Positions 1 through 12,279 are shown, counted from the stretch's first letter. The stretch is 64,000 nucleotides of DNA from an unidentified bacterial endosymbiont (GCF_918797525.1 NZ_OU963893.1:1612001-1676000), one strand, 5' to 3'. Numbers and translations are program-made. Notes: generated by a model not told the origin, from the sequence alone.

Positions 1-14
1 ACGGACCATTTGCA

Positions 15-1817
15 ATGGTGAACAATATGACCGACTTAACCGCGCAAGAAGCCGCCTGGCAGACCCGGGATCATCTGGATGACCCTGTCATCGGCGAACT
101 GCGCAACCGTTTTGGGCCGGATGCCTTTACTGTTCAGGCCACCCGCACTGGGGTACCCGTTGTCTGGGTGAAGCGTGAACAATTACTGGACGCTGTCGAT
201 TTCCTCAAGAAATTGCCAAAGCCTTACGTCATGCTGTTTGATTTACACGGCATGGATGAACGTCTGCGTACGCACCGCCAGGGCCTCCCTGCTGCGGACT
301 TTTCCGTTTTCTACCACCTGATCTCCATAGACCGTAACACGGATATCATGCTCAAGGTGGCACTGTCTGAAAACGACATGCATCTGCCGACGATCACTAA
401 ACTTTTCCCTAACGCCAACTGGTATGAGCGTGAAACCTGGGAAATGTTCGGTATGACCTTTGACGGCCACCCGCACCTGACGCGCATCATGATGCCGCAC
501 ACCTGGACTGGCCACCCGCTGCGTAAAGACTACCCGGCACGCGCAACCGAATTCGACCCGTTTGAGCTGACTAAAGCCAAACAGGATCTGGAAATGGAAG
601 CACTGACCTTCAAGCCGGAAGACTGGGGCATGAAGCGCGGTACCGAAAACGAGGACTTCATGTTCCTCAACCTCGGTCCAAACCACCCGTCGGCGCACGG
701 TGCATTCCGTATTATTCTTCAGCTTGACGGCGAAGAGATTGTCGACTGCGTGCCGGATATCGGTTATCACCACCGTGGTGCTGAGAAGATGGGCGAGCGG
801 CAGTCCTGGCATAGCTACATTCCGTACACCGACCGTATTGAGTACCTCGGCGGCTGCGTAAACGAAATGCCATACGTGCTGGCCGTTGAGAAACTGGCGG
901 GTATCGTTACGCCGGACCGCGTTAACGTGATCCGCGTGATGCTCTCCGAGCTGTTCCGTATTAATAGCCACCTGCTGTACATCTCCACGTTCATTCAGGA
1001 CGTCGGCGCGATGACCCCGGTCTTCTTCGCCTTTACCGACCGTCAGAAAATCTACGATCTGGTGGAAGCGATTACCGGTTTCCGTATGCACCCGGCCTGG
1101 TTCCGTATCGGCGGCGTGGCGCACGATCTGCCGCGCGGCTGGGACCGCCTGCTGCGTGAGTTCCTCGACTGGATGCCAAAACGTCTGGCCTCCTACGAGA
1201 AAGCCGCGCTGCGTAACTCCATTTTGATTGGCCGTTCGAAGGGCGTTGCCGCCTACGGTGCGAAAGAGGCGCTGGAGTGGGGCACAACGGGCGCTGGCCT
1301 GCGTGCCACCGGTATTGATTTCGACGTGCGTAAAGCCCGTCCTTACTCTGGCTACGAGAACTTCGACTTTGACGTCCCGGTTGGCGGCGGCGTTTCCGAC
1401 TGCTACACCCGCGTGATGCTGAAAGTCGAAGAGCTGCGCCAGAGTCTGCGCATCCTTGAGCAGTGCCTCAACAACATGCCGGAAGGCCCGTTCAAAGCGG
1501 ATCACCCGCTGACGACGCCGCCGCCGAAAGAGCGCACGCTGCAACATATCGAAACCCTGATCACGCACTTCCTGCAGGTTTCCTGGGGACCGGTGATGCC
1601 GGCGCAGGAATCTTTCCAGATGATTGAAGCGACCAAGGGTATCAACAGTTACTACCTGACCAGCGACGGCAGCACCATGAGCTACCGTACCCGTGTGCGT
1701 ACGCCAAGCTTCGCGCACCTGCAGCAGATCCCGGCCGCCATCCGCGGCAGTCTGGTTTCCGACCTGATTGTGTATCTGGGTAGTATCGATTTTGTTATGT
1801 CAGATGTGGACCGCTAA
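15..1817 (+). CDS. nuoC: NADH-quinone oxidoreductase subunit C/D (fused)
   Basis: This is the fused NuoC-NuoD subunit of proton-pumping complex I, part of the peripheral arm that passes electrons from the iron-sulfur chain to quinone. Residues 1 to about 190 are the NuoC (30 kDa-like) part. The rest is the NuoD (49 kDa-like) part, with the conserved stretch [12 protein letters not shown] near residue 223 and [14 protein letters not shown] near residue 244 that lines the quinone cavity. The protein is full length at 600 aa and nearly collinear with the E. coli protein. A second in-frame ATG at 27 (MTDLTAQ) is an equally possible start, and the window begins too close upstream to judge the ribosome binding site. 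The gene is followed 2 nt later by nuoE, so it is translated as part of the nuo operon. The nuo promoter, nuoA and nuoB lie off the left edge. Confidence 0.97.
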   Translation: MVNNMTDLTAQEAAWQTRDHLDDPVIGELRNRFGPDAFTVQATRTGVPVVWVKREQLLDAVDFLKKLPKPYVMLFDLHGMDERLRTHRQGLPAADFSVFYHLISIDRNTDIMLKVALSENDMHLPTITKLFPNANWYERETWEMFGMTFDGHPHLTRIMMPHTWTGHPLRKDYPARATEFDPFELTKAKQDLEMEALTFKPEDWGMKRGTENEDFMFLNLGPNHPSAHGAFRIILQLDGEEIVDCVPDIGYHHRGAEKMGERQSWHSYIPYTDRIEYLGGCVNEMPYVLAVEKLAGIVTPDRVNVIRVMLSELFRINSHLLYISTFIQDVGAMTPVFFAFTDRQKIYDLVEAITGFRMHPAWFRIGGVAHDLPRGWDRLLREFLDWMPKRLASYEKAALRNSILIGRSKGVAAYGAKEALEWGTTGAGLRATGIDFDVRKARPYSGYENFDFDVPVGGGVSDCYTRVMLKVEELRQSLRILEQCLNNMPEGPFKADHPLTTPPPKERTLQHIETLITHFLQVSWGPVMPAQESFQMIEATKGINSYYLTSDGSTMSYRTRVRTPSFAHLQQIPAAIRGSLVSDLIVYLGSIDFVMSDVDR

Positions 1818-1819
1818 TT

Positions 1820-2320
1820 ATGCACGAGAATCAACAACCACAGACCGAGGCTTTTGAGCTCAGTGAAGCAGAACGTGCCGCCATTGAGCACGAGATGCAC
1901 CACTACGAAGACCCGCGTGCGGCGTCCATTGAAGCGCTGAAAATCGTACAGAAACAGCGTGGTTGGGTGCCGGATGGGGCGATCTACGCGATCGCAGAAG
2001 TGCTGGGTATTCCGGCAAGTGACGTAGAGGGCGTAGCCACCTTCTACAGCCAGATTTTCCGTCAGCCGGTGGGCCGCCATGTGATCCGCTACTGTGACAG
2101 CGTGGTTTGTCACATTACCGGTTATCAGGGCATTCAGGCGGCGATTGAGCAGAAGCTCAATATCAAGCCGGGCCAGACCACTTTTGATGGGCGCTTTACT
2201 CTGCTGCCCACCTGCTGCCTGGGTAACTGCGACAAGGGGCCGACCATGATGATTGATGAGGACACGCACAGCCATCTGACGCCGGAAGCCATTCCTGACC
2301 TGCTGGAGCAGTACAAATGA
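1820..2320 (+). CDS. nuoE: NADH-quinone oxidoreductase subunit E
   Basis: NuoE is the thioredoxin-fold subunit of the NADH dehydrogenase module and carries the [2Fe-2S] cluster N1a. The four ligands are visible as C92 and C97 (YCDSVVCH) and C133 and C137 ([10 protein letters not shown]). At 166 aa it has the same length as the E. coli protein. It starts 2 nt after the nuoCD stop, and its stop overlaps the nuoF start by 4 nt (ATGA), which indicates translational coupling with its NuoF partner. Confidence 0.97.
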   Translation: MHENQQPQTEAFELSEAERAAIEHEMHHYEDPRAASIEALKIVQKQRGWVPDGAIYAIAEVLGIPASDVEGVATFYSQIFRQPVGRHVIRYCDSVVCHITGYQGIQAAIEQKLNIKPGQTTFDGRFTLLPTCCLGNCDKGPTMMIDEDTHSHLTPEAIPDLLEQYK

Positions 2321-3654
2321 AAACGGTAATTCGTACTGCTGAAACGCATCCGCTGACCTGGCGTCTGCGCGATGACAAACAGCCGGTATGGCTTGAAGAA
2401 TACGAAAGCAAAAACGGCTATGCCGGCGCACGTAAAGCCCTCGGCGGCCTGGCGCCGGATGAAATCGTCAATGCGGTGAAAGACGCCGGCCTGAAAGGGC
2501 GCGGCGGCGCGGGCTTTTCCACCGGTCTGAAGTGGAGCCTGATGCCGAAAGATGAATCTATGAACATCCGTTACCTGCTGTGTAACGCCGATGAAATGGA
2601 GCCTGGCACCTATAAAGACCGCCTGCTGATGGAGCAACTGCCGCACCTGCTGGTGGAAGGCATGCTGATCTCCGCGTTTGCGCTCAAAGCGTACCGTGGC
2701 TATATCTTCCTGCGCGGCGAGTACATCGAAGCGGCGCAAAACCTGCGTCGGGCGATTGCGCAAGCCACCGAAGCGGGCCTGTTGGGTAAAAACATCCTCG
2801 GTACCGGTTTTGACTTTGAACTGTTCGTGCACACCGGGGCCGGGCGTTATATCTGCGGGGAAGAGACCGCGCTGATTAACTCCCTCGAAGGCCGCCGCGC
2901 GAACCCGCGTTCCAAGCCACCGTTTCCGGCAAGCTCTGGCGTATGGGGTAAACCGACCTGCGTTAATAACGTCGAAACCCTGTGTAACGTCCCGGCGATC
3001 CTCGCCAACGGCGTGGAGTGGTATCAGGGCATCTCCTCAAGTAAAGATGCCGGAACCAAGCTGATGGGCTTCTCCGGGCGCGTGAAGAACCCCGGCGTCT
3101 GGGAGCTGCCGTTTGGCACCACCGCCCGCGAAATCCTTGAAGACTACGCCGGCGGTATGCGCGACGGGCTGAAATTTAAAGCCTGGCAGCCGGGCGGGGC
3201 GGGGACCGATTTCCTGACCGAAGCCCACCTTGACCTGCCAATGGAGTTCGAAAGTATTGGTAAAGCAGGCAGCCGTCTGGGTACCGCGCTGGCGATGGCC
3301 GTCGACCACGAGATAGGCATGGTCTCGCTGGTGCGCAACCTGGAAGAGTTCTTCGCCCGCGAGTCCTGTGGCTGGTGTACACCGTGCCGTGATGGTCTGC
3401 CGTGGAGCGTGAAGATCCTGCGTGCTATCGAGCGTGGTGAAGGTCAGCCGGGCGATATCGAGACACTTGAGCAACTGTGTCGATTCTTAGGGCCGGGTAA
3501 AACCTTCTGTGCCCACGCACCGGGCGCCGTTGAGCCACTGCAAAGCGCGATTAAATATTTCCGCGACGAATTCGAAGCAGGCATCAAGCAGCCGTTCAGC
3601 AATACCCATTCAATCAATGGTATTCAGCCGAACCTGCTGAAAGCGCGCTGGTAA
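2317..3654 (+). CDS. nuoF: NADH-quinone oxidoreductase subunit F (FMN, NADH site)
   Basis: NuoF binds NADH, FMN and the [4Fe-4S] cluster N3, and is the entry point for electrons into complex I. The glycine-rich FMN/NADH segment [13 protein letters not shown] lies at about residues 58-70 and [11 protein letters not shown] at 175-184, with E183 at the position known to tune nucleotide specificity in E. coli. Cluster ligands are C351, C354 and C357 ([12 protein letters not shown]) plus C398. The protein is 445 aa, the usual length. The start codon overlaps the nuoE stop. A 54-nt gap with a small hairpin separates it from nuoG. Confidence 0.97.
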   Translation: MKTVIRTAETHPLTWRLRDDKQPVWLEEYESKNGYAGARKALGGLAPDEIVNAVKDAGLKGRGGAGFSTGLKWSLMPKDESMNIRYLLCNADEMEPGTYKDRLLMEQLPHLLVEGMLISAFALKAYRGYIFLRGEYIEAAQNLRRAIAQATEAGLLGKNILGTGFDFELFVHTGAGRYICGEETALINSLEGRRANPRSKPPFPASSGVWGKPTCVNNVETLCNVPAILANGVEWYQGISSSKDAGTKLMGFSGRVKNPGVWELPFGTTAREILEDYAGGMRDGLKFKAWQPGGAGTDFLTEAHLDLPMEFESIGKAGSRLGTALAMAVDHEIGMVSLVRNLEEFFARESCGWCTPCRDGLPWSVKILRAIERGEGQPGDIETLEQLCRFLGPGKTFCAHAPGAVEPLQSAIKYFRDEFEAGIKQPFSNTHSINGIQPNLLKARW

Positions 3655-3673
3655 AAGCAGAATTTTGATTAAC

Positions 3674-3691
3674 GCTCGGTTTCGACCGAGC
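3674..3691 (+). other. Intra-operon hairpin between nuoF and nuoG
   Basis: A perfect 7-bp stem, GCTCGGT paired with ACCGAGC, is closed by a TTCG tetraloop. It sits in the only sizeable gap of the nuoE-H segment. There is no T run after it, so it is not a typical intrinsic terminator. It may protect an mRNA end or space translation of nuoG; that role is an inference. Confidence 0.6.
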
Positions 3692-3708
3692 CAACTGGAA
3701 GCATGCTA

Positions 3709-6432
3709 ATGGCTACGATTCATGTAGACGGCAAAGAATATGAAGTCAACGGGGCGGACAACCTGCTGGAAGCTTGTCTGTCTCTTGGCCTTGATATTCC
3801 GTACTTTTGCTGGCATCCGGCGCTGGGCAGCGTCGGTGCTTGCCGCCAGTGTGCGGTGAAGCAATATCAAAACGCGGAAGACACGCGTGGTCGCCTGGTG
3901 ATGTCCTGTATGACGCCAGCCGCCGAAGGCACCTTTATTTCGATTGATGACGAAGAAGCCAAACAGTTCCGCGAAAGCGTGGTGGAGTGGTTAATGACCA
4001 ACCACCCGCATGACTGTCCGGTCTGTGAAGAGGGCGGTAACTGCCACCTTCAGGATATGACCGTGATGACCGGTCACAGCTTCCGTCGCTATCGCTTTAC
4101 CAAACGTACTCACCGTAACCAGGACCTGGGGCCGTTCGTCTCTCACGAAATGAACCGCTGTATTGCCTGCTACCGCTGCGTGCGTTACTACAAAGATTAC
4201 GCAGACGGTCAGGATCTGGGCGTGTATGGCGCCCATGACAACGTCTACTTCGGCCGTCCGCAGGACGGTACGCTTGAAAGTGAATTCTCCGGCAACCTGG
4301 TGGAAATCTGCCCGACCGGCGTCTTCACGGACAAAACCCACTCCGAGCGCTACAACCGTAAGTGGGACATGCAGTTTGCGCCAAGCATCTGCCAGCAATG
4401 CTCGCTGGGCTGTAACACCAGCCCGGGTGAACGTTATGGCGAACTGCGTCGTATCGAAAACCGCTACAACGGTACCGTTAACCACTACTTCCTCTGCGAC
4501 CGCGGTCGTTTTGGCTATGGCTATGTGAACCTGAAAGACCGTCCGCGTCAGCCGGTTCAGCGCCGTGGCGACGACTTCATTACCCTGAACGCCGAGCAGG
4601 CGATGCAGGGCGCGGCGGATATTCTGCGCCAGTCGAAGAAAGCGATCGGTATCGGCTCCCCGCGCGCCAGCATCGAAAGCAACTTCGCGCTGCGCGAGCT
4701 GGTTGGAGCGGAAAACTTCTATACCGGCATCGCCCAGGGCGAGCAGGAACGTCTGCAACTGGTGCTGAAAGTGCTGCGTGAGGGCGGTATTCACACCCCT
4801 GCGCTGCGCGAAATCGAATCTTACGATGCGGTTCTGGTGCTGGGTGAAGACCTGACGCAGACCGGCGCTCGCGCGGCTCTGGCGGTTCGCCAGGCGGTGA
4901 AGGGTAAAGCACGTGAAATGGCGGCAGCCCAGAAAGTGGCTGACTGGCAGATTGCGGCCATCCTTAACATCGGCCAGCGCGCGAAGCATCCGCTGTTCGT
5001 GACTAACGTTGACAGCACCCGTCTGGACGACATCGCCGCGTGGACCTATTGCGCGCCGGTGGAAGATCAGGCACGTCTTGGTTTTGCCATCGCACACGCC
5101 CTGGACAACACCGCGCCGGCGGTTGAACTGGATCGCGATTTGCAAAACAAGGTCGACGTGATTGTTCAGGCCCTGGCGGGTGCGAAGAAACCGCTGATTA
5201 TTTCGGGTACTAACGCCGGAAGCGCGGAAATCATTCAGGCCGCAGCAAACGTTGCCAAAGCCCTGAAAGGCCGCGGCGCGGACGTTGGTGTGACCATGAT
5301 TGCCCGCGCGGTGAACAGCATTGGTCTGGGTATGATTGGCGGCGGCTCGCTGGAAGAAGCGTTACGCGAGCTGGAATCCGGCTCTGCAGATGCCGTTGTG
5401 GTGCTGGAAAACGACCTGCATCGCCACGCGTCTGCCGCACGCGTTGATGCCGCGCTCTCCAAAGCCCCGCTGGTGATGGTTATCGACCATCAGCGCACGG
5501 CGATTATGGACAAAGCGCACCTGGTGCTCTCTGCGGCAAGCTTCGCCGAAAGCGACGGTACGGTTATCAACAACGAAGGCCGCGCGCAGCGCTTCTTCCA
5601 GGTATACGACCCGGCCTACTACGACAACAACACCCTGATGCTGGAAAGCTGGCGCTGGCTGCACTCCCTGCACAGCACCGTGCAGAGCCGTGAGGTGGAC
5701 TGGACGCAGCTCGACCACGTTATCGACGCAGTGGTAGAAAAACTGCCGCAACTGGCAGGCATTAAAGATGCTGCGCCTGACGCAAGCTTCCGTATTCGTG
5801 GCCAGAAACTGGCGCGTGAACCGCACCGTTACAGCGGTCGTACCGCGATGCGTGCCAACATCAGCGTGCATGAACCGCGTCAGCCGCAGGATAAAGACAC
5901 TATGTTCGCCTTCTCGATGGAAGGGAACAACCAGCCGTCTGCGCCGCGCTCTCAGGTTCCGTTCGCCTGGGCGCCGGGCTGGAACTCCCCGCAGGCATGG
6001 AACAAGTTCCAGGCTGAAGTGGGCGGCTCCCTGCGCCACGGCGATCCGGGCGTGCGTCTGATTGAAGCCTCTGAAACCGGTCTGGACTTCTTTACTACCG
6101 TTCCGGCGAGCTTCGAGGCCCAGGACGGTAACTGGCGTATTGCGCCGTACTACCATCTGTTTGGTAGCGATGAGCTATCCCAGCGTTCTCCGGTCTTCCA
6201 GACCCGTATGCCGCAGCCGTACATCAAGCTCAACCCGGCGGATGCCTTAGAGCTTGGCGTCAGCGCGGGGGCGAGTATCGCCTTCAGCTACGATGGCCAG
6301 ACAATCAGTCTGCCGCTGATTATCTCTGAGGGTCTGACAGCGGGGCAGGTCGGTCTGCCGATGGGTATGCCTGGTATCGCGCCTTTCCTTGCGGGTGCGC
6401 GTCTTGATAACCTGCAGGAGGCAAAAGCATGA
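3709..6432 (+). CDS. nuoG: NADH-quinone oxidoreductase subunit G
   Basis: NuoG is the largest peripheral-arm subunit and carries several iron-sulfur clusters. Counting from the ATG at 3709: [2Fe-2S] ligands C34, C45, C48, C67; the His-liganded [4Fe-4S] site H99, C103, C106, C112; the next cluster C151, C154, C157, C201; and the extra bacterial cluster N7 at C228, C231, C235, C263. The remainder is a molybdopterin-oxidoreductase-like domain. I chose 3709 (MATIHVDGK, 907 aa) over the in-frame ATG at 3703 because the GGAAG at 3697-3701 is about 8 nt away from it, against 2 nt for the earlier codon. The stop overlaps nuoH by 4 nt. Confidence 0.96.
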   Translation: MATIHVDGKEYEVNGADNLLEACLSLGLDIPYFCWHPALGSVGACRQCAVKQYQNAEDTRGRLVMSCMTPAAEGTFISIDDEEAKQFRESVVEWLMTNHPHDCPVCEEGGNCHLQDMTVMTGHSFRRYRFTKRTHRNQDLGPFVSHEMNRCIACYRCVRYYKDYADGQDLGVYGAHDNVYFGRPQDGTLESEFSGNLVEICPTGVFTDKTHSERYNRKWDMQFAPSICQQCSLGCNTSPGERYGELRRIENRYNGTVNHYFLCDRGRFGYGYVNLKDRPRQPVQRRGDDFITLNAEQAMQGAADILRQSKKAIGIGSPRASIESNFALRELVGAENFYTGIAQGEQERLQLVLKVLREGGIHTPALREIESYDAVLVLGEDLTQTGARAALAVRQAVKGKAREMAAAQKVADWQIAAILNIGQRAKHPLFVTNVDSTRLDDIAAWTYCAPVEDQARLGFAIAHALDNTAPAVELDRDLQNKVDVIVQALAGAKKPLIISGTNAGSAEIIQAAANVAKALKGRGADVGVTMIARAVNSIGLGMIGGGSLEEALRELESGSADAVVVLENDLHRHASAARVDAALSKAPLVMVIDHQRTAIMDKAHLVLSAASFAESDGTVINNEGRAQRFFQVYDPAYYDNNTLMLESWRWLHSLHSTVQSREVDWTQLDHVIDAVVEKLPQLAGIKDAAPDASFRIRGQKLAREPHRYSGRTAMRANISVHEPRQPQDKDTMFAFSMEGNNQPSAPRSQVPFAWAPGWNSPQAWNKFQAEVGGSLRHGDPGVRLIEASETGLDFFTTVPASFEAQDGNWRIAPYYHLFGSDELSQRSPVFQTRMPQPYIKLNPADALELGVSAGASIAFSYDGQTISLPLIISEGLTAGQVGLPMGMPGIAPFLAGARLDNLQEAKA

Positions 6433-7406
6433 GTTGGTTAACGCCGGATCTTATCGACATCCTGCTGAGCATTTTGAAAGCGATTGTTATCCTGCTGGTG
6501 GTGGTCACCTGCGGCGCGTTCATGAGCTTCGGTGAACGTCGTCTGCTCGGTCTGTTCCAGAACCGTTATGGGCCGAACCGCGTGGGCTGGGGAGGGTCAC
6601 TTCAGCTGGTCGCGGACATGATCAAGATGTTCTTCAAAGAGGACTGGATCCCGAAATTCTCGGATCGCGTGATCTTTACGCTGGCACCGATGATCGCCTT
6701 TACCTCGCTGCTGCTGGCGTTTGCTATCGTTCCCGTCAGCCCGACGTGGGTTGTCGCTGACCTGAACATCGGCATTCTGTTCTTCCTGATGATGGCGGGC
6801 CTCGCGGTTTACGCGGTGCTGTTCGCAGGCTGGTCCAGTAACAACAAATACTCCCTGCTGGGTGCGATGCGTGCATCTGCCCAGACGCTGAGCTACGAAG
6901 TGTTCCTTGGGCTCTCGCTGATGGGCGTGGTGGCGCAGGCCGGTTCATTCAACATGACCGACATCGTCAACAACCAGGCCGACATCTGGAACGTTATTCC
7001 GCAGTTCTTTGGTTTTGTCACCTTTGCAATCGCGGGCGTGGCGGTGTGTCACCGTCACCCGTTTGACCAGCCAGAAGCCGAACAGGAACTGGCCGACGGT
7101 TACCACATTGAATATTCCGGCATGAAGTTCGGTCTGTTCTTCGTGGGCGAGTACATCGGTATCGTCACCATTTCGGCGTTGATGGTAACGCTGTTCTTTG
7201 GTGGCTGGCATGGCCCGTTCTTACCGCCGTTCATCTGGTTCGCGCTGAAAACCGCGTTCTTCATGATGATGTTCATTTTGATTCGTGCGTCGTTACCGCG
7301 TCCTCGTTATGACCAGGTAATGTCCTTCGGCTGGAAAGTGTGCCTGCCGCTGACGCTCGTCAACTTGTTGGTAACGGCCGCTGTCATTCTCTGGCAGCAG
7401 CCATAA
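6429..7406 (+). CDS. nuoH: NADH-quinone oxidoreductase subunit H
   Basis: NuoH is the membrane subunit at the junction of the two arms of complex I and forms the quinone entry channel. The sequence is strongly hydrophobic, with about eight membrane segments. It holds the conserved matrix-side loop after [17 protein letters not shown] (residues about 37-53) and the acidic loop [20 protein letters not shown] around residues 210-230. The length of 325 aa equals the E. coli protein. The start overlaps nuoG (ATGA) and nuoI follows after 14 nt. Confidence 0.97.
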   Translation: MSWLTPDLIDILLSILKAIVILLVVVTCGAFMSFGERRLLGLFQNRYGPNRVGWGGSLQLVADMIKMFFKEDWIPKFSDRVIFTLAPMIAFTSLLLAFAIVPVSPTWVVADLNIGILFFLMMAGLAVYAVLFAGWSSNNKYSLLGAMRASAQTLSYEVFLGLSLMGVVAQAGSFNMTDIVNNQADIWNVIPQFFGFVTFAIAGVAVCHRHPFDQPEAEQELADGYHIEYSGMKFGLFFVGEYIGIVTISALMVTLFFGGWHGPFLPPFIWFALKTAFFMMMFILIRASLPRPRYDQVMSFGWKVCLPLTLVNLLVTAAVILWQQP

Positions 7407-7420
7407 GGGGCTTTGAGATC

Positions 7421-7963
7421 ATGACCTTAAAAGAAATATTGGTAGGCACCGGTACCCAGTTGCGCAGCATCTGGATGATCGGCCTGCATGCGTTTGCCAA
7501 ACGTGAAACCCGGATGTACCCGGAAGAGCCGGTATACCTGCCGCCGCGCTACCGTGGCCGTATCGTGCTCACGCGCGATCCGGACGGTTCAGAGCGCTGC
7601 GTGGCCTGTAACCTGTGTGCGGTAGCGTGTCCGGTAGGCTGTATCTCCCTGCAAAAAGCAGAGACGGTAGACGGCCGTTGGTACCCTGAGTTCTTCCGCA
7701 TCAACTTCTCACGCTGCATTTTCTGCGGTCTGTGTGAAGAAGCGTGCCCAACCACGGCGATTCAGCTCACTCCAGACTTCGAGCTGGGTGAGTACAAGCG
7801 TCAGGACCTGGTGTACGAGAAAGAGGATCTGCTGATTTCCGGTCCGGGCAAATACCCGGAATATAACTTCTACCGGATGGCGGGTATGGCAATCGACGGC
7901 AAAGATAAGGGCGAAGCAGAGAACGAAGCCAAGCCTATCGACGTCAAGAGCCTGTTACCGTAA
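7421..7963 (+). CDS. nuoI: NADH-quinone oxidoreductase subunit I
   Basis: NuoI is the ferredoxin-like subunit with the two [4Fe-4S] clusters N6a and N6b. Ligands are C60, C63, C66, C70 ([11 protein letters not shown]) and C99, C102, C105, C109 ([11 protein letters not shown]). I start it at ATG 7421 (MTLKEILVG, 180 aa, the family length), not at an upstream codon inside nuoH. An amphipathic N-terminal helix leads into the ferredoxin fold. nuoJ follows after 10 nt, preceded by an AGGAGAGG ribosome binding site. Confidence 0.97.
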   Translation: MTLKEILVGTGTQLRSIWMIGLHAFAKRETRMYPEEPVYLPPRYRGRIVLTRDPDGSERCVACNLCAVACPVGCISLQKAETVDGRWYPEFFRINFSRCIFCGLCEEACPTTAIQLTPDFELGEYKRQDLVYEKEDLLISGPGKYPEYNFYRMAGMAIDGKDKGEAENEAKPIDVKSLLP

Positions 7964-7973
7964 GGAGAGGGCA

Positions 7974-8528
7974 ATGGAATTCGCTTTTTATATCTGTGGC
8001 CTTATCGCCATCCTGGCTACGCTGCGAGTGATCACGCACACCAACCCGGTGCATGCGCTGCTGTACTTAATCATCTCGCTGCTGGCCATTTCCGGGGTGT
8101 TCTTTGCGCTAGGCGCGCACTTCGCCGGTGCGCTGGAAATCATCGTCTACGCCGGGGCCATCATGGTGCTGTTCGTGTTCGTGGTGATGATGCTGAACCT
8201 GGGCGGCTCTGAAATTGAGCAGGAACGTCAGTGGTTAAAACCGCAGGTGTGGGTAGGCCCGGCAATTTTGTCGGCCATCATGCTGGTAGTGATCGTCTAC
8301 GCCATTCTGGGCGTGAACGATCAGGGCATCGACGGCACGCCAATCAGCGCCAAGGCTGTTGGTATTGCGCTGTTCGGTCCATACGTTCTGGCGGTTGAAC
8401 TGGCCTCTATGCTGCTGCTGGCGGGCCTGGTTGTTGCCTTCCACGTGGGCCGCGAAGAGCGAGCAGGGGAAGTGCTGAGCAACCGCCCTGATGACCGCGC
8501 GAAAAGAAAAACGGAGGAGCGCGCATGA
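7974..8528 (+). CDS. nuoJ: NADH-quinone oxidoreductase subunit J
   Basis: NuoJ is a small membrane subunit of complex I near the arm junction. Five hydrophobic segments are readable, including the well-conserved [20 protein letters not shown] stretch around residues 53-72, whose helix bulges in known structures. It has 184 aa with a charged cytoplasmic tail. It is preceded by a good Shine-Dalgarno sequence, and its stop overlaps nuoK by 4 nt (ATGA). Confidence 0.97.
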   Translation: MEFAFYICGLIAILATLRVITHTNPVHALLYLIISLLAISGVFFALGAHFAGALEIIVYAGAIMVLFVFVVMMLNLGGSEIEQERQWLKPQVWVGPAILSAIMLVVIVYAILGVNDQGIDGTPISAKAVGIALFGPYVLAVELASMLLLAGLVVAFHVGREERAGEVLSNRPDDRAKRKTEERA

Positions 8529-8827
8529 TCCCCTTAACACATGGACTGATCCTCGCGGCGATGTTGTTCGTTCTGGGTTTAACTGGTCTGGTTATCCGCC
8601 GCAATCTGCTGTTTATGCTGATTGGTCTGGAAATCATGATTAACGCCTCCGCGCTGGCCTTCGTGGTCGCCGGGAGCTACTGGGGCCAGGCCGACGGTCA
8701 GGTGATGTACATCCTCGCCATCAGCCTCGCGGCTGCGGAAGCGAGTATTGGCCTGGCGCTGTTGCTGCAGCTCCATCGTCGCCGCCAGAACCTGAACATC
8801 GATTCAGTAAGTGAGTTGCGTGGATGA
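8525..8827 (+). CDS. nuoK: NADH-quinone oxidoreductase subunit K
   Basis: NuoK is a 100-aa, three-helix membrane subunit, homologous to MrpC of cation antiporters. Two conserved buried glutamates, in [13 protein letters not shown] (about residue 36) and [12 protein letters not shown] (about residue 72), are the ones shown in E. coli to be needed for energy coupling. It overlaps nuoJ and nuoL by 4 nt on each side, which is tight translational coupling. Confidence 0.97.
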   Translation: MIPLTHGLILAAMLFVLGLTGLVIRRNLLFMLIGLEIMINASALAFVVAGSYWGQADGQVMYILAISLAAAEASIGLALLLQLHRRRQNLNIDSVSELRG

Positions 8828-10665
8828 ACATGCTTGCCTTAACCATTATTTTTCCGCTGATTGGCTTCGTGCTGCTGGCGTTTTCTCGCGGCCGCTGGTC
8901 TGAGAACCTGTCGGCAACCGTCGGCATTGGCGCTATCGGTCTGTCTGCGCTGGTCACGGCGTATGCGGGGATCGATTTCTTCAACAATGGACGTCAGGCC
9001 TACAGCGTGCCGCTGTGGAACTGGATGTCGGTCGGTGATTTCAACATCGGATTCAACCTGGTGCTGGATGGTCTCTCGCTGACCATGCTCTCCGTGGTGA
9101 CCGGCGTGGGCTTCCTGATCCACATGTTCGCCTCCTGGTATATGCGCGGTGAAGAGGGGTACTCCCGCTTCTTCGCCTACACCAACCTGTTTATCGCCAG
9201 CATGGTGGTTCTGGTGCTGGCCGATAACCTGCTGCTGATGTATCTCGGCTGGGAAGGCGTGGGCCTGTGCTCTTACCTGCTGATCGGTTTCTACTACACC
9301 GATCCGAAGAATGGCGCAGCAGCGATGAAAGCGTTTGTCGTGACCCGCGTAGGTGACGTCTTCCTCGCTTTTGCGTTGTTCATTCTCTACAACGAACTGG
9401 GCACGCTAAACTTCCGCGAAATGGTGGAACTGGCGCCGGCGCATTTCGAAGCGGGCAACAACATGCTGTGGTGGGCAACGCTGATGCTGCTGGGTGGCGC
9501 GGTGGGTAAATCCGCGCAGTTGCCGTTGCAGACCTGGCTTGCCGATGCGATGGCAGGCCCGACGCCTGTTTCCGCGCTGATCCACGCCGCGACCATGGTG
9601 ACCGCTGGTGTCTACCTGATTGCGCGTACCCATGGTCTGTTCCTGATGACCCCGGAAATTCTGCATCTGGTGGGGATCGTCGGTGCGGTGACGCTGGTGC
9701 TGGCGGGCTTTGCCGCGCTGGTGCAAACCGACATCAAACGCGTGCTCGCCTACTCCACCATGAGCCAGATTGGTTACATGTTCCTGGCCCTGGGCGTTCA
9801 GGCGTGGGACGCGGCGATTTTCCACCTGATGACGCACGCGTTCTTTAAAGCGCTGCTGTTCCTCTCATCCGGTTCGGTGATCCTCGCCTGCCACCACGAG
9901 CAGAACATCTTCAAGATGGGCGGACTGCGCAAATCCATTCCGCTGGTTTACGTCTGCTTCCTGGTGGGCGGCGCGGCGCTGTCGGCGCTGCCGTTAATTA
10001 CGGCGGGCTTCTTCAGTAAGGATGAGATCCTGGCCGGCGCCATGGCGAATGGCCATATCAATCTGATGGTTGCGGGTCTGGTCGGCGCGTTCATGACCTC
10101 CCTGTACACCTTCCGTATGATTTTCATCGTCTTCCACGGTAAAGAACAAATTCACGCTCACGCAGGGAAGGGGATCACCCACCACCTGCCGCTGATGGTG
10201 CTGCTGGTACTCTCCACCTTCGTTGGCGCGATGATTGTGCCGCCGCTGCAGGGTGTACTGCCGGCCACAACCGAGCTTGAGCACGGTCGCGTTCTGACGC
10301 TTGAAATCACCTCCGGCGTGGTCGCTATCGCGGGCATCCTGATTGCTGCCTGGCTGTGGCTGGGCAAACGCACGCTGGTGACCGCCGTTGCCAACAGTGC
10401 GCCGGGCCGTCTGCTGAGTACCTGGTGGTACAACGCGTGGGGCTTCGACTGGTTGTACGACATGATCTTCGTTAAGCCTTTCCTGGGCATTGCGTGGCTG
10501 ATTAAACGTGACCCGCTGAACGCTTTGATGAATATCCCGGCGATCCTGTCTCGCTTGGCAGGTAAAGGCCTGCTGTTCAGCGAGAACGGTTACTTGCGCT
10601 GGTATGTGGCGTCCATGAGCATCGGTGCCGTCGTCGTGCTGGCGCTACTGATGGTATTGCGTTGA
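8824..10665 (+). CDS. nuoL: NADH-quinone oxidoreductase subunit L
   Basis: NuoL is the most distal antiporter-like subunit of the membrane arm. Its 613 aa are mostly transmembrane helices, followed by the long C-terminal lateral helix and anchor that run along NuoM and NuoN. The core motif [19 protein letters not shown] (about 138-156) contains the key glutamate. Downstream, [19 protein letters not shown] and [16 protein letters not shown] are signatures of the proton-translocating antiporter family. The start overlaps nuoK by 4 nt. A 76-nt gap with a hairpin separates it from nuoM. Confidence 0.97.
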   Translation: MNMLALTIIFPLIGFVLLAFSRGRWSENLSATVGIGAIGLSALVTAYAGIDFFNNGRQAYSVPLWNWMSVGDFNIGFNLVLDGLSLTMLSVVTGVGFLIHMFASWYMRGEEGYSRFFAYTNLFIASMVVLVLADNLLLMYLGWEGVGLCSYLLIGFYYTDPKNGAAAMKAFVVTRVGDVFLAFALFILYNELGTLNFREMVELAPAHFEAGNNMLWWATLMLLGGAVGKSAQLPLQTWLADAMAGPTPVSALIHAATMVTAGVYLIARTHGLFLMTPEILHLVGIVGAVTLVLAGFAALVQTDIKRVLAYSTMSQIGYMFLALGVQAWDAAIFHLMTHAFFKALLFLSSGSVILACHHEQNIFKMGGLRKSIPLVYVCFLVGGAALSALPLITAGFFSKDEILAGAMANGHINLMVAGLVGAFMTSLYTFRMIFIVFHGKEQIHAHAGKGITHHLPLMVLLVLSTFVGAMIVPPLQGVLPATTELEHGRVLTLEITSGVVAIAGILIAAWLWLGKRTLVTAVANSAPGRLLSTWWYNAWGFDWLYDMIFVKPFLGIAWLIKRDPLNALMNIPAILSRLAGKGLLFSENGYLRWYVASMSIGAVVVLALLMVLR

Positions 10666-10701
10666 TCGTTAAGTGAATTTTATTCGAATTCGTTGAAAAT
10701 C

Positions 10702-10720
10702 AGGCCCCTACCGGGGGCCT
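10702..10720 (+). other. Intra-operon hairpin between nuoL and nuoM
   Basis: A 7-bp GC-rich stem (AGGCCCC with GGGGCCT) and a 5-nt loop lie 57 bp after the nuoL start of the gap and just before the nuoM ribosome binding site. It is followed by TTAAAAAGGA rather than a T run, so it should not fully terminate. It could stabilise the upstream message or dampen expression of nuoMN. Confidence 0.6.
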
Positions 10721-10741
10721 TAAAAAGGAATGCAAATCGCC

Positions 10742-12271
10742 ATGTTACTACCCTGGCTAATACTAATTCCCTTTATCGGTGGTTTTCTGTGCTGGCAGAC
10801 TGAACGCTTTGGCGTGAAGATGCCGCGCTGGATCGCCCTGATCACCATGGGATTGACGCTCGCACTTGGTCTGCAACTGTGGTTGCAGGGTGGCTACTCA
10901 CTGACCCAGTCTGCGGGTCTTCCGCAGTGGCAGGACGAGTTCATTCTGCCGTGGATCCCGCGTTTCGGCATTACTGTTCACCTGGCTATTGACGGCCTGT
11001 CGCTGCTGATGGTGGTGCTGACCGGCCTGCTCGGCGTTCTGGCGGTACTGTGCTCCTGGCGAGAAATCGAAAAATACCAGGGCTTCTTCCACCTGAACCT
11101 GATGTGGATCCTGGGCGGCGTTATTGGCGTATTCCTGGCCATCGACATGTTCCTGTTCTTCTTCTTCTGGGAGATGATGCTGGTGCCGATGTACTTCCTG
11201 ATCGCGCTGTGGGGCCATAAGGCATCTGACGGTAAAACGCGTATCACGGCGGCAACCAAGTTCTTCATCTATACCCAGGCGAGCGGTCTGGTGATGCTGA
11301 TTGCGATTCTGGCGCTGGTATTCGTGCACTACAACGCGACCGGGGTCTGGACCTTCAACTACGAAGAGCTGCTGAAAACCCCAATGTCGCACGGCGTTGA
11401 ATACCTGCTGATGCTGGGCTTCTTTATTGCCTTCGCGGTAAAAATGCCGGTGGTTCCGCTGCACGGCTGGCTGCCAGACGCGCACTCCCAGGCGCCAACG
11501 GCAGGTTCCGTTGACCTGGCCGGTATCCTGCTGAAAACCGCGGCCTACGGTCTGCTGCGTTTCGCGCTGCCGCTGTTCCCGAACGCCTCCGCAGAGTTCG
11601 CGCCGATTGCCATGTGGCTGGGTGTGATCGGTATATTCTACGGTGCCTGGATGGCCTTCACGCAGTACGACATCAAGCGTCTGATTGCCTACACCTCCGT
11701 TTCCCACATGGGCTTCGTGCTGATTGCTATCTACACCGGCAGCCAACTGGCGTACCAGGGCGCGGTTATTCAGATGATTGCGCACGGTCTCTCCGCCGCC
11801 GGTCTCTTCATTCTGTGCGGTCAGCTGTACGAACGTCTGCACACCCGCGACATGCGTATGATGGGCGGCCTGTGGGGTAAAATGAAATGGCTGCCAGCGC
11901 TGTCCATGTTCTTTGCGGTGGCAACACTGGGTATGCCGGGCACCGGTAACTTCGTCGGCGAATTTATGATTCTGTTCGGCAGCTTCAGGGTGGTGCCGGG
12001 CATTACCGTGATCTCCACCTTCGGGCTGGTGTTCGCGTCCGTTTACTCGCTGGCGATGCTGCACAGGGCTTACTTCGGTAAAGCGAAGAGCGAAATTGCA
12101 GCCCAAGAACTGCCGGGGATGACGCTGCGTGAGCTGTTCATCATCCTGCTGCTGGTCGTACTGCTGGTGCTGCTGGGCTTTTACCCGCAGCCGATTCTGG
12201 ATACCTCGCATTCCGCGATGGGCAACATCCAGCAGTGGTTTGTTAATTCTGCTTCTACTACAAGGCCGTAA
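10742..12271 (+). CDS. nuoM: NADH-quinone oxidoreductase subunit M
   Basis: NuoM is the middle antiporter-like membrane subunit of complex I. It has about 14 hydrophobic segments, with the conserved [20 protein letters not shown] (about 136-155) containing the key glutamate, and [20 protein letters not shown] (about 230-249) containing the channel lysine. I start it at ATG 10742 (MLLPWLIL, 509 aa), matching the E. coli protein. An in-frame ATG at 10730 lies immediately against the AAGGA and leaves no room for the ribosome. nuoN follows after 8 nt. Confidence 0.96.
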   Translation: MLLPWLILIPFIGGFLCWQTERFGVKMPRWIALITMGLTLALGLQLWLQGGYSLTQSAGLPQWQDEFILPWIPRFGITVHLAIDGLSLLMVVLTGLLGVLAVLCSWREIEKYQGFFHLNLMWILGGVIGVFLAIDMFLFFFFWEMMLVPMYFLIALWGHKASDGKTRITAATKFFIYTQASGLVMLIAILALVFVHYNATGVWTFNYEELLKTPMSHGVEYLLMLGFFIAFAVKMPVVPLHGWLPDAHSQAPTAGSVDLAGILLKTAAYGLLRFALPLFPNASAEFAPIAMWLGVIGIFYGAWMAFTQYDIKRLIAYTSVSHMGFVLIAIYTGSQLAYQGAVIQMIAHGLSAAGLFILCGQLYERLHTRDMRMMGGLWGKMKWLPALSMFFAVATLGMPGTGNFVGEFMILFGSFRVVPGITVISTFGLVFASVYSLAMLHRAYFGKAKSEIAAQELPGMTLRELFIILLLVVLLVLLGFYPQPILDTSHSAMGNIQQWFVNSASTTRP

Positions 12272-12279
12272 ATTCGCTC

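Noticed and set aside
243..1718. 491-codon open frame antisense to nuoCD
   Set aside because: It is a shadow of a highly conserved gene, with a His/Arg-rich translation and no family features. The same holds for the frames antisense to nuoM (10898-12211) and gyrA (40035-41441).
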